A DNA stretch of 64,000 nt from Pelotomaculum sp. (lineage in GTDB: Bacteria; Bacillota; Desulfotomaculia; Desulfotomaculales; Pelotomaculaceae): contig JAHDOA010000038.1 of assembly GCA_018435055.1 (NCBI GenBank), positions 37,709 to 101,708 on the forward strand, read 5' to 3'. The notes under the pieces were generated by a model. It saw nothing but the letters and a program-made list of their open reading frames with translations. It did not search any database and was not told where the DNA came from. A program made the position numbers and the translations under genes. Below are positions 1-6,633 of this stretch, one piece after another. The first letter of the stretch is position 1. Every line of letters begins with the position of its first letter.

Positions 1-1
1 T

Positions 2-721
2 GTAGCAGTCCTGGGTGAAAACGGCGCGGGCAAGTCGACGATGCTCAGGCAGTTGACCGGCCTGCTCAGGCCGGACCGGGGCACTGTCGAGGTCTTCGGC
101 CAGGACGTCGGTAAAAACGGGTTCAAGGAGATCAGGAAGCACATCGCATACCTCTCCCAGAATCCCAATGACTACCTCTTCCAGGACACAGTGGAGGACG
201 AGCTGCTCTTTACCCTGAAAAATTTCGGCCTGAAAGATACGTCCGCTGTCGATGAAATGCTGGAAAGGTTCAACCTGGCGCAGTACCGCCGGACAAATCC
301 GCGGGATCTGAGCAGCGGCGAGAGGCAGAGGGTCGCCCTGGCGTCGGTGCTGGTCACTTCCCCCGGGCTGATCATCCTGGACGAGCCGACCAGGGGGGTA
401 GACTTCCGCCTGAAGGCGGAACTGGGCAGGTTCCTGCAGCAGGAAGCGGCAAAAGGCCGCACGGTGATAGTGGTGACCCACGACGTGGAGTTCGCCGCCG
501 AGTATGCCGCCCGGGCGGTGATGATGTTTTCCGGCAGGGTGGTCAGCGACGGTAAAAAGCACGATGTACTGGGTAAATCGGTCTTTTATTCCCCCCAGCT
601 GTGCAAAATGTGCCGGGGCATCTGTGACGGCGTGCTCACTTTCAGCGAGGCGCGGGACAGGATCTACCCCCTTATCACGGGCGGCGCGGTCGTGGCTGAA
701 GGCCCGGGGGTGACGATGTGA
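2..721 (+). CDS. ECF-type ABC transporter ATP-binding protein, 5' end cut by the window
   Basis: The reading frame is open from base 2, so the start codon lies upstream of the window. The first visible codons encode a Walker A motif (GENGAGKST). A Q-loop (SQNPNDYLF), a signature (LSSGERQR) and a Walker B (LIILDEPTRG) follow, then the H-loop (VVTHD). The tail with the FYSPQLCKMC stretch resembles the tail of the second ATPase domain in the fused transporter at 16229-18994, so the two systems are probably paralogues. It powers uptake by an energy-coupling-factor transporter on the cytoplasmic face of the membrane. The next gene, an S component, starts inside its stop codon (GTGA overlap). Placed with CobO and CbiZ, the likely substrate is a corrinoid. 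That substrate is inferred. Confidence 0.9.
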   Translation, partial: VAVLGENGAGKSTMLRQLTGLLRPDRGTVEVFGQDVGKNGFKEIRKHIAYLSQNPNDYLFQDTVEDELLFTLKNFGLKDTSAVDEMLERFNLAQYRRTNPRDLSSGERQRVALASVLVTSPGLIILDEPTRGVDFRLKAELGRFLQQEAAKGRTVIVVTHDVEFAAEYAARAVMMFSGRVVSDGKKHDVLGKSVFYSPQLCKMCRGICDGVLTFSEARDRIYPLITGGAVVAEGPGVTM

Positions 722-1347
722 CGGGGACAACCTGGGGCCTGTACATAACCATAGCCGGTATTTTTTCTGCCGCCCTGCTCATGCTGGGGATGGAGAAAAA
801 GGCTGGCCTGAACGCGAGGCAGGTGTCGCTCATCGCCATGCTGGCCGCTTTTTGCGCCGCGGGCAGAATGGTAACCGGCGTAGCCCTGCTCTTTCTGCAG
901 CCCACCATGTTTTTGGTGGAGATCACGGGGTTTGTGTTCGGAGCGCGGGTCGGCTTCTTTGTGGGCGCGATGACGCCCTTGATATCCAATTTTTTTATCG
1001 GCCAGGGGCCCTGGACGCCCTGGCAGATGATCTGCTGGGGCCTGGTGGGCATGTCCGGGGCGGCAGTCAGATATTTGTTTCCCCGGGCGGGATATAAAAC
1101 TATCACCGTGCTTTGTTTTGTCTGGGGCTACCTATACGGGGCCATCATGGACATCTGGCAGTGGAGCGTCTTTATCAGGCCGCTGACCTTCCAGTCATAT
1201 TTTCTTATCTGGGCGGCCGGTTTCAGTTTTGATTCCCTGCGTGCCGCGGGCAACCTGATCTTCTGCGCCGCACTGGGCGGCCAGAGCATTAAAATACTGC
1301 GGTACTTCCATAAAAAAATGGATGTCCGGTACCTGGAAAATATATGA
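718..1347 (+). CDS. ECF transporter substrate-binding (S) component, probably for corrinoids
   Basis: A hydrophobic protein of 209 residues with about six predicted membrane segments. It carries the segment IGQGPWTPWQM near residues 95-105, which is also found in the C-terminal S domain of the fused protein at 16229-18994 (FGQGPWTPWQM), so the two S domains are homologous. The GTG start overlaps the stop of the upstream ATPase by four bases, which indicates translational coupling. S components bind the vitamin and dock on the shared ATPase/T module. The downstream cobO and cbiZ genes make cobalamin or cobinamide the best guess for the ligand. Sequence alone does not prove the substrate. Confidence 0.85.
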   Translation: MTGTTWGLYITIAGIFSAALLMLGMEKKAGLNARQVSLIAMLAAFCAAGRMVTGVALLFLQPTMFLVEITGFVFGARVGFFVGAMTPLISNFFIGQGPWTPWQMICWGLVGMSGAAVRYLFPRAGYKTITVLCFVWGYLYGAIMDIWQWSVFIRPLTFQSYFLIWAAGFSFDSLRAAGNLIFCAALGGQSIKILRYFHKKMDVRYLENI

Positions 1348-1361
1348 GGGGGCAAATCCAC

Positions 1362-2651
1362 TTGAAGATGAGGAAAATGCTGCTGTTCTTATTGTCCTTG
1401 CTATTCATCTGCGCCCTGGCGGGGGTTTCCGCCGCTGAGCGGCCGGGTGCGGCCGCGGCTTCTCCCGCTGTGGAATGGTCTAATGCCTTTAGCCGGGGAG
1501 AAGGCCATTTTGTGGAGCAGACGAAAGACGGCGGCTTGATTTTAACCGGCTGGATTGATTCAGGCGGGGCCGGCTCCGATGTTTTTCTCGCCAAATACGA
1601 CGGTGGCGGCAGCAATCTCTGGCTGCAAACTTACCGCGGCTACGGCTACAACGACAGCCACTGCGTCAGGGAAGTCAGCGGCGGCGGTTACATAGTTGCC
1701 GGTGAAACCAAGTCAAAGGACGCGTACGACCATGATGTGTACGTGGTGCGGACTGACGGGAAAGGCGCCCCATTGTGGGAAAAAGTATTCGGCGGGGCGC
1801 GCTGTGACTATGCCTGGTCCGTGCAGCAGACGAAAGACGGCGGCTTCATCCTGGCCGGCGGGACCGAGTCCTACGGCGTCGGCATATACGATGTCTACCT
1901 GGTCAGGATAGATTCCGCCGGGGAGATAATCTGGGAAAAAACTTACGGCGGGGCGGCTTCCGACTGCGGCTATTCCCTATTGCAGCTGGCTGACGGTGGC
2001 TTTCTTATCGCCGGCAACACGGAGCCCTTCGGCGGGGGGAATCCCGATGTGTACCTCCTGAAGACGGACAGCGACGGCAGCATGGTCTGGCAAAAAACAT
2101 ACGGCGGCGCCGGCTCGGAATACGGCTGGTCGTTGCTGGAAGCCTCTGGCGGCGGATACATAATAGCCGGCGAGAAGGAGGTTTCCAGCGACGCGGGCGG
2201 CTGGTTGGCGGCTTACCTGGCGCGGGTTGACGGGGAAGGCAATCTAATTTGGGAAAAAACATACGGCGGCGCCAGAGGAAGTTCGTTTTACGGCGCCTGC
2301 CGGGTGGCAGACGGCTATGTCCTGACGGGCAAAATAGAGTCTGCCGGCGGCTACGACCTGTACATGGTCAAAACTGCTGAGGACGGCAGCCTCGTCTGGG
2401 AGAAAACAGTGGAGGGCGCCGGCGCGGGCAGCGGCTATGCCGTTGCGCAGTCCCGCGGCGGAGGTTTGATCGTGGCTGGAAAAAAAGGCATGGAAAATAG
2501 TGCCGGCAGCGAAATATTAATGTTAAAATTGGCTGCGGAAAGCAAGGCGAATAGGGCCTATATATGGTCAGTCGGCCTTGCTCTGGTAGTGTTCGCTTTG
2601 GTCCTGGTTGTTTTCCGGCTTTCTTCAGGCAGGAAGGGCGTGGAATCATAA
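1362..2651 (+). CDS. Secreted, membrane-anchored seven-repeat beta-propeller protein
   Basis: The TTG at 1362 is preferred because a GAGGGGG Shine-Dalgarno sits about 9 bases upstream; an ATG at 1344 lacks one. A signal peptide (LLFLLSLLFICALAGVSA) is followed by seven repeats of about 50 residues with the pattern W-x-K-T-Y-G-G, DGGF-I-AG and DVYLVK-D-x-G, the number expected for a closed seven-bladed propeller. A C-terminal membrane helix (residues about 398-420) and a basic tail (SSGRKG) anchor it. No enzyme motif is visible. It lies between an ECF S component and cobO, overlaps the preceding gene region and is read in the same direction, so a role in catching corrinoids outside the cell is possible but unproven. 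Confidence 0.8.
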   Translation: MKMRKMLLFLLSLLFICALAGVSAAERPGAAAASPAVEWSNAFSRGEGHFVEQTKDGGLILTGWIDSGGAGSDVFLAKYDGGGSNLWLQTYRGYGYNDSHCVREVSGGGYIVAGETKSKDAYDHDVYVVRTDGKGAPLWEKVFGGARCDYAWSVQQTKDGGFILAGGTESYGVGIYDVYLVRIDSAGEIIWEKTYGGAASDCGYSLLQLADGGFLIAGNTEPFGGGNPDVYLLKTDSDGSMVWQKTYGGAGSEYGWSLLEASGGGYIIAGEKEVSSDAGGWLAAYLARVDGEGNLIWEKTYGGARGSSFYGACRVADGYVLTGKIESAGGYDLYMVKTAEDGSLVWEKTVEGAGAGSGYAVAQSRGGGLIVAGKKGMENSAGSEILMLKLAAESKANRAYIWSVGLALVVFALVLVVFRLSSGRKGVES

Positions 2652-2703
2652 GGAAAAGTCTTGCTTAATGCCGGGGCGGCAAAAAAAGAAGGAGGGTAAT
2701 GAG

Positions 2704-3243
2704 TTGAACAAGGAGCATATTAAAAAAGGGTGGGTCCAGGTCTACACCGGCAACTGCAAGGGCAAGACCACGGCGGCCCTGGGTCTGGCCTTCCGGGCCA
2801 TGGGGAGGGGTATGAAGACTTACGTGGGCCAGTTCATGAAAGGACAGAAATACTCCGAGCTGAAAGCAGCGGAGATGTGCCAACCTTATATCACCATCGA
2901 GCAGTACGGCAAAGACACATTCATCCATGTAAAAAACCCGCCGGAGGCGGAGGATGTGCAAATGGCGCGGGAAGGTCTGGCAAAGGCTAAAAATGCGATG
3001 CTCTCCGGTAAATACGATATCATTGTTTTTGATGAAATCAACACCGCCCATTTCTTCCACCTCATCACTGTTGAAGAAATGTTGGAGGTGATCAGGTCCA
3101 AGCCGGACGGGGTGGAAGTGATTTTCACCGGCAGGTACGCGCCGCCGGAGGTCATTGAAGTGGCTGATCTGGTGACCGAGATGGTGGAAGTGAAGCATTA
3201 CTATGAAAAAGGTGTGCCGGCCCGGGACGGCATCGAGCGTTAA
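2704..3243 (+). CDS. cobO: Cob(I)yrinic acid a,c-diamide adenosyltransferase (CobO/BtuR family)
   Basis: The enzyme transfers the 5'-deoxyadenosyl group of ATP to the reduced cobalt of corrinoids, giving adenosyl-corrinoids. The P-loop GNCKGKTTAA (residues 16-25) near the N-terminus, the IIVFDEIN segment and the VEVIFTGRYAPPE segment are characteristic of the CobO/CobA/BtuR family. The length of 179 residues is usual. The start is a TTG at 2704 with AAGGAGG about 6-8 bases upstream; the frame is open further upstream but has no comparable ribosome site. Its product would supply the adenosylated substrate needed by CbiZ, encoded 1.2 kb downstream. Confidence 0.93.
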   Translation: MNKEHIKKGWVQVYTGNCKGKTTAALGLAFRAMGRGMKTYVGQFMKGQKYSELKAAEMCQPYITIEQYGKDTFIHVKNPPEAEDVQMAREGLAKAKNAMLSGKYDIIVFDEINTAHFFHLITVEEMLEVIRSKPDGVEVIFTGRYAPPEVIEVADLVTEMVEVKHYYEKGVPARDGIER

Positions 3244-3580
3244 ATAAGTATATGGTTGAAAAGTAAAACAGTTAAGAGATTAATCTTTGCGTCTTTGTGG
3301 ATGCAAAGGGGGGAATTTACTCATCGGTTGGAGACGAGGACTTCCTGTTGGGAGATGCAGCGTATGGTATTGATGAAAGCAGACGACAGGCAGTTGCGGC
3401 ATTGATTCGGAAGAGCATGGTTTTTTGCCGGTAATGCCCTTTTTTCCCTGTACGGCGGAGGCTGTTTTGCCCGCTGGTACGGCTTCGGCTACGCCGGTAA
3501 GTCCTATGAGGCGGAATGCGTGCTGAAACAGGTATGTATTCAGTGGTATCAGGAACACCGGAAACAGGAGGAAAAAAGAA
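3244..3580 (+). other. Intergenic stretch between cobO and the nitrilase-family gene
   Basis: I see no convincing gene in these 337 bases. A short open stretch in the + direction ends at about 3606, overlapping the next gene. It would encode a Gly/Tyr/Cys-rich peptide (containing YGFGYAGKSYEAE), but it has no start codon with a ribosome site. It may be a gene remnant. No clear terminator or riboswitch was found. Confidence 0.4.
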
Positions 3581-4348
3581 ATGAGACTGGCATTATTGCA
3601 TTTTAATTTGAGCAGTGGACCGCAGGAGGCCAATTTGGCCCTGTTGCGGCGGGCCTTCGCTTTGGCCGCGGCAGAGGGGGCGGACTGGATCATTACACCG
3701 GAAATGGCGCTGCAAGGCTATTTTTTTGCTGAAAAAACCGAAACACTTAACATTGATATACAACCGGAACAGTTACTAGCGCCTATTAATAGATTAATTG
3801 CCAGGTATCGGCTGACTCTCTTTCTTGGGTGCGCAGAGCAAGACGCGGCCACAGGTAATTATTATAACAGCTGCCTGGTTATCGGCCCGGCAGGAAGTGT
3901 CCTGGGGCGTCAGCGGAAAACGCGATCCCACAAGATGGGTCCTGAGTCCTGGGTGACAGAGGGAGATAAACTGGAACCTGTTTCCTGCCCGGGGATGAAA
4001 GCTGGGATCCTGGTCTGTGCCGATTCCTGGTTTGTGGACAAAGCCCGGACTTTAAAGGATAAGGGCGCCGAAGTCCTTGTGGCGCCGGCAGCCTGGCCTC
4101 CGGGTGAGCACGGTCCGGGCGATTGCTGGGAAAGGTGTTCCCATGCCACCGGTCTGCCTGTCTGGGTCTGTAATCAGACAGGCAATCAGGAAAAGCTGGA
4201 TCTCAGTCAGGCGCAGAGTGTGGTGGTCGACGGCGGGAAGACCCTGTTCAGCTATAGCGGTTTACAACAAGCTGTGCTGCTCTTCGACTGGGATAACCAC
4301 CGGAGATCTGTTGTGTCAAAGCAGTTTAAGGTAATTGAGGTCAAGTGA
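3581..4348 (+). CDS. Carbon-nitrogen hydrolase (nitrilase superfamily)
   Basis: A cytoplasmic amidase/nitrilase-fold protein of 255 residues. The catalytic triad can be placed: Glu41 in TPEMALQGYF, Lys113 in GRQRKTRSH, and Cys146 in ILVCADSWF. AGGAGGAAAAAAG lies just before the ATG. The family cleaves non-peptide C-N bonds such as amides, nitriles and carbamoyl groups; nothing in the sequence fixes the substrate. It sits between cobO and cbiZ in the same orientation, and corrinoids carry several amide side chains, so a corrinoid-related amidase role is conceivable. That is speculation from context. Confidence 0.85.
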   Translation: MRLALLHFNLSSGPQEANLALLRRAFALAAAEGADWIITPEMALQGYFFAEKTETLNIDIQPEQLLAPINRLIARYRLTLFLGCAEQDAATGNYYNSCLVIGPAGSVLGRQRKTRSHKMGPESWVTEGDKLEPVSCPGMKAGILVCADSWFVDKARTLKDKGAEVLVAPAAWPPGEHGPGDCWERCSHATGLPVWVCNQTGNQEKLDLSQAQSVVVDGGKTLFSYSGLQQAVLLFDWDNHRRSVVSKQFKVIEVK

Positions 4349-4396
4349 TATTTCAAACTCAAATTAAATTTTCTGAGTAACCTGGAGTGATGCGGG

Positions 4397-5122
4397 TTGT
4401 TTAAAGAATTCAGCACGCTCGATCAAAATATTCCGATCAATGGCATCAGCTGCTATCTGGTCGACGACAGGACTTTCCTGATTACTTCCGTGCGCTGGCT
4501 GAGGGTCTTGAGCTCCGCGGCCTTTGGCGGAGAGAAGCGGCGGGCCAGGCACATTATCAACCATACAGTCAGAAAGAGCTACAATTGCGATCAGCCGGAT
4601 CAGGACCTGGCCAGCCTGGCGGCGAAAATAGGCCTGGACGGCGGTGTAGTGGGGCTGATGACAGCTGTAGACGTGAGACAAACAGTGGTGCGGTCGGGAA
4701 TAAGAAAGGGCCTGGCGGTGGCCGTCGCCTGCACGGCCGGCACAGGAAACGCCTGTGCCGCCGGGATCCCTGTCGCCCTCGGTAAAAATGCGGCTGCACC
4801 CGGGACGATCAACATCGTGGTCCTGGTTGACGGAAACCTGACCGGAGCGGCCATGGTCAACGCGGTGATCACAGCCACGGAGGCCAAGACCAGGGCCATT
4901 TTTCAGGCCGGCGTCCGCCTGCCGGACGGCGGCATGGCCACAGGCACCACCACCGACGCCATTGTAATCGCCTGCACCGGGCGGGGCAAACCGCTTCCTT
5001 ACGCCGGGGCGGCCACAGAACTGGGCTACCTGGTGGGCCACACGGTGTACCGGGCGGTGACACAGGGCGTTAAAGACTACCTGGTTGCAGTCGCTGAGGG
5101 AAGACTGGCAGGCTGCCCTTAA
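4397..5122 (+). CDS. cbiZ: Adenosylcobinamide amidohydrolase CbiZ
   Basis: CbiZ removes the aminopropanol arm of adenosylcobinamide (and in some organisms the lower-ligand arm of adenosylpseudocobalamin), giving adenosylcobyric acid for rebuilding into the cobamide the cell needs. The 241-residue protein has the family's blocks, including GLMTAVDVRQ, ACTAGTGNACAAG and GTTTDAIVIACTG. The start is TTG 4397 behind a weak GGAG. It requires adenosylated substrates, which fits the CobO gene upstream. The gene is followed after about 100 bases by a cobalamin riboswitch that points to the next transcription unit. Family assignment is strong; in vivo substrate is inferred. Confidence 0.9.
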   Translation: MFKEFSTLDQNIPINGISCYLVDDRTFLITSVRWLRVLSSAAFGGEKRRARHIINHTVRKSYNCDQPDQDLASLAAKIGLDGGVVGLMTAVDVRQTVVRSGIRKGLAVAVACTAGTGNACAAGIPVALGKNAAAPGTINIVVLVDGNLTGAAMVNAVITATEAKTRAIFQAGVRLPDGGMATGTTTDAIVIACTGRGKPLPYAGAATELGYLVGHTVYRAVTQGVKDYLVAVAEGRLAGCP

Positions 5123-5221
5123 CAGGGTAAAACAACGGCTGACCCTGGATCTGGCAGGCCCAAAATATTGACAAAAAACGGTTGTTAATTATTAATAATA
5201 AGTAAACAGGTATAATCATAG

Positions 5222-5370
5222 CTTGACGCTCAAGTTAATTGGTTATGGAAGCAGGTGAAAGGCCTGCGCGGTCCCGCCGCTGTAAAAGAGGAGTCCTCCC
5301 TCAAATGCCACTGGGAAACCGGGAAGGCGGGGAGGGTGATGACGCTTGAGCCAGAAGACCTGCCTGTTTA
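5222..5370 (+). ncRNA. Cobalamin riboswitch 1
   Basis: The conserved B12-box form GAGCCAGAAGACCTGCC lies at about 5347-5364. It is preceded by the other conserved parts of the class: GGTGAAAGGCCTGCGCGG, CCCGCCGCTGT, TGCCACTGGGAA and GGGAAGGCGGGG. A TATAAT hexamer at 5211-5216 could be the -10 box. The aptamer lies upstream of the interrupted DUF2292 gene at 5514. Binding of adenosylcobalamin normally lowers expression of the downstream gene. Confidence 0.92.
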
Positions 5371-5513
5371 TAACACCGCAATGCTCTACGAAGGATAGGG
5401 AGGTGTTGTGTTTATTATGATGGTTCTTTGTAGACTTGGTGTTGGTTTTGAGAAGTTTAAGGGTGATAGGCGTGAAATTTCCACATTTTTGTTTCTGTCA
5501 GGAGGTAGTCACG

Positions 5514-5666
5514 ATGAAGAGTGAACCTGATGGAAACCATTTAACTGAAAGAGAAGAAAAGCTGCTGAAACTTATCCGCAAGATTGAATACGGTGAAATC
5601 AAGATAATTGTGTAGAATAAGCAACCGGTAAGAGTAGAAGAGACCAGGAAATCCATAAAACTTTAA
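5514..5666 (+). pseudogene. DUF2292 small protein with an in-frame TAG stop
   Basis: An ATG behind CAGGAGGTAGTCACG starts a frame encoding 33 residues, then TAG at 5613-5615. Beyond the stop the same frame continues for 16 codons (KQPVRVEETRKSIKL) to TAA at 5664. The whole stretch aligns without gaps to the intact DUF2292 proteins at 6241 and 21828. The stop falls where those copies have Arg in the AxRxGQPV block. This is most simply a nonsense-mutated copy. TAG readthrough, for instance as pyrrolysine, is a remote alternative. It is the gene directly behind cobalamin riboswitch 1. Confidence 0.8.
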
Positions 5667-5689
5667 AAAACTATTTGTAATATAAACTA

Positions 5690-5719
5690 TTGAAATCCGG
5701 GAACCCGGTATGGTAAGCT
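5690..5719 (+). promoter_or_regulatory. Promoter of repeated leader element, copy 1
   Basis: TTGAAA (5690-5695) and TAAGCT (5714-5719) are separated by 18 bases. The same hexamers and exact spacing precede the two other copies of the leader element (12195 and 21247), which supports a sigma-A-type promoter. Confidence 0.65.
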
Positions 5720-5725
5720 ATGGCC

Positions 5726-5805
5726 AAAGCAAATATTGCCGGATGCGAGATGCGGCTGACCGAACAACGGAAGCGCTTCCCCTCATGGGGGGTGCTTTTT
5801 TTCTT
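5726..5805 (+). ncRNA. Unrecognised structured leader ending in a terminator hairpin, copy 1
   Basis: A conserved core (GATGCGGCTGACCGAACAAC) is followed by a hairpin AGCGC...GTGCT with a CCCC/GGGG inner stem and a run of T. Copies at 12231 and 21283 keep the stem by compensating changes (GCGCT in copy 3, GTGCT in copies 1 and 2). It does not match the cobalamin consensus. It may be an attenuator or an undescribed riboswitch. It sits just upstream of cobalamin riboswitch 2. Confidence 0.55.
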
Positions 5806-5827
5806 TCTGCATACAACTGAATATCTG

Positions 5828-5949
5828 GCTGCGGGGGCTGTCCGTCAAAGATACGGACGAATAGGGGAACCGGGTGAAAGTCCCGGGCGGTCCGGCCACT
5901 GTGAGCGGCGAGCGACCCTCCCGCGAGTCAGGATACCTGACCCTGCAGC
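5828..5949 (+). ncRNA. Cobalamin riboswitch 2
   Basis: The core contains GGGGAACCGGGTGAAAGTCC, GGCGGTCCGGCCACTGTGAG and a B12 box beginning AGTCAGGATACCTGA. The closing stem pairs GCTGCGGGG with CCCTGCAGC. The aptamer is short, without the long internal arms of riboswitch 1. The B12 box has CCTGA where the usual form, and riboswitch 3, have CCTGC, so binding may be altered. It precedes a terminator at 6050, a DUF2292 gene and the giant DUF4430/SLH gene. Confidence 0.87.
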
Positions 5950-6049
5950 GTGCTTGTGCCTTCCAAGGAAAGGCGGTAAGCTTTTTGTGGCGGCGGCGCG
6001 CAGTCCAGCGGGTGGACCTGCGGCGGCGCCGGCTCTTACCGAAAGAACG

Positions 6050-6080
6050 CCCCGGTTTTCTTGGAAAAGCCGGGGTTTTA
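6050..6080 (+). terminator. Intrinsic terminator behind cobalamin riboswitch 2
   Basis: CCCCGGTTTTC and GAAAAGCCGGGG form a strong stem followed by TTTTAT. Its place between the aptamer and the DUF2292 gene suits transcriptional control by the riboswitch. The same hairpin occurs after riboswitch 3. Confidence 0.8.
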
Positions 6081-6240
6081 TGTTTGCCCGGGGACCCCCG
6101 CTGAACCGCCCGTTTCAGCCATGATGTGCCAGGAACAGCCCACAGTCCCCTTGCAAGGAGAACCAGGTCCGCCCCGGCCTGGACGGGTTTGCTGAAAACC
6201 TGTTGCGCCGGGTGAAAAACTGAGAGATGAGGTGAAGGCA

Positions 6241-6393
6241 GTGGAAAAAGACGACACTGAAAGAGAACTGAGCGAGAAGGAAAAGAAACTTATCATACTG
6301 ATCCGGAGCACCGGCTACGGCGAGATCCGGGTGGCCGTCCGGGACGGCCAGCCCGTCCTGGTGGAGGAGGTGAAGAAGTCCTTCAAGCTGTAG
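6241..6393 (+). CDS. DUF2292 (YezD-like) small protein, copy 2
   Basis: A 50-residue protein starting at GTG with GATGAGGTGA just upstream. The C-terminal half holds the family's conserved block (GYGEIRVAVRDGQPVLVEEV). It is nearly identical to the protein at 21828 and to the broken copy at 5514. It is too short to be an enzyme by itself; the family has no known function that I can name with confidence. All three copies follow cobalamin riboswitches, so a small accessory role in corrinoid uptake or its control is inferred. Confidence 0.8.
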   Translation: MEKDDTERELSEKEKKLIILIRSTGYGEIRVAVRDGQPVLVEEVKKSFKL

Positions 6394-6633
6394 CCGGCCG
6401 GCAAACTCATCCCGGAGGCAGGCTGCACAGCAAAGATAGGCGGCGTCTGTCTGCCAAAAACGCTCCGCCACTCCGAACCTGCCTGCAGGCCGCCCGGCCT
6501 GCGGCGCCCTGTCAAGGTGGCGGAGCAGTACAGCCTAAAATGAGACGAGCCCCCGGCGCAACTCAATATAAAGTTTTTGGAACCCACATTACCAACTGTG
6601 AGCAACACATAAAAAAACAATGGAGGGATGTAA

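Noticed and set aside
3280..3693. Minus-strand frame of 137 codons between cobO and the nitrilase gene
   Set aside because: It overlaps the start of the nitrilase gene and shows no domain or ribosome site.
5169..5216. TTGACA at 5168 as -35 box for riboswitch 1
   Set aside because: It is 37 bases before the TATAAT at 5211, too far for one sigma-A promoter; only the -10 is kept.
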